From NCBI GenBank assembly GCA_910588365.1, contig CAJUQS010000051.1, positions 1-13,482 on the forward strand: a stretch of DNA of 13,482 bases. Direction: 5' to 3'. Of the stretch, positions 13,322 to 13,482 are shown piece by piece. A program made the translations under genes and the position numbers. Numbering within the stretch: the stretch's first letter is position 1; each line of letters begins with the position of its first letter. The stretch comes from an uncultured Oscillospiraceae bacterium. GTDB taxonomy: Bacteria; Bacillota; Clostridia; Oscillospirales; Oscillospiraceae. The notes beneath the pieces are model-generated. The model was not told the origin of the DNA and ran no database searches. It saw only the letters and a program-made list of their open reading frames with translations.

Positions 13322-13482
13322 TTCAGTTATCCTCCAGTAACATATTACTTTTGCAGCTAAAGATAGGAAAGCATAGGACTGCGGAAAAAATTGGATACAA
13401 ATTGGGGCTGATGTTGCAATTTCCGCATGAATGACTGAATTTTAAGAGAGATTTCTTCCACTGTATAGGGCAGTTGGCCAGA

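Noticed and set aside
13357..13482. Minus-strand frame open from the right edge to a TAG (41 residues), possibly the end of another gene
   Set aside because: It is A/T-rich and unlike the neighbouring codon use, and a second frame is equally open; without the sequence beyond the edge it cannot be supported.
13336..13482. Possible pheA promoters such as TTGCAA with TATCCA or TTTTCC with TATCTT (minus strand)
   Set aside because: Both the -35 and -10 matches are weak and several alternatives are equally good, so no site is assigned.
1..13482. CRISPR arrays, insertion sequences, tRNA genes or phage genes
   Set aside because: No short regular direct repeats with unique spacers, no transposase or integrase motifs and no cloverleaf-like tRNA sequence were seen; the only regular repeat is the ~103-bp rRNA promoter array.

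Overview
The window looks like chromosomal DNA from a G+C-rich member of the Clostridia, most likely the Oscillospiraceae/Ruminococcaceae (cluster IV) group. The reasons are the 5' end of the 16S gene at the left edge, strong AGGAGG ribosome sites, sigma-70-type promoters with 17-bp spacers, and the gene content. Genus cannot be settled from 170 bases of 16S.

Left part (1-890): the first 170 bases of a 16S rRNA gene, read leftwards off the window, are followed by a 720-bp gene-free region. This region holds the rRNA leader and four tandem, evenly spaced (103, 103 and 105 bp) near-consensus promoters on the minus strand. The promoters sit inside an imperfect ~103-bp repeat that has clearly been duplicated in series.

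Middle left (827-5905, plus strand): dapF and a DAACS-family symporter form a probable two-gene operon, closed by a terminator. An ornithine carbamoyltransferase and an NADP-type glutamate dehydrogenase follow, each with its own promoter; gdhA ends in a strong terminator. The theme is amino-acid and nitrogen metabolism.

Centre (5980-9105): a structured, repeat-like intergenic element is followed by a minus-strand MoxR AAA+ ATPase and CoxE-like VWA pair, overlapping by 4 nt. The ATPase carries a His/Cys-rich C-terminal tail. Divergent from the pair is a Cys-rich DUF2284 predicted metal-binding protein whose mRNA probably begins with a hairpin. A perfect 22-bp hairpin lies after it.

Right part (9143-13321, minus strand): a compact aromatic amino-acid operon, pheA (chorismate mutase/prephenate dehydratase/ACT), an AroE-AroK fusion and type II aroQ, continues with short gaps into a ferritin-like-fold protein with apparently degenerate metal sites and an HD-domain hydrolase. 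It ends near a small terminator at about 9087-9105.

Most of the window is ordinary housekeeping. The items most worth a second look are the rRNA promoter array, the metal-tailed MoxR/VWA pair beside DUF2284, the AroE-AroK fusion, the degenerate ferritin-like protein and the unexplained intergenic hairpins.
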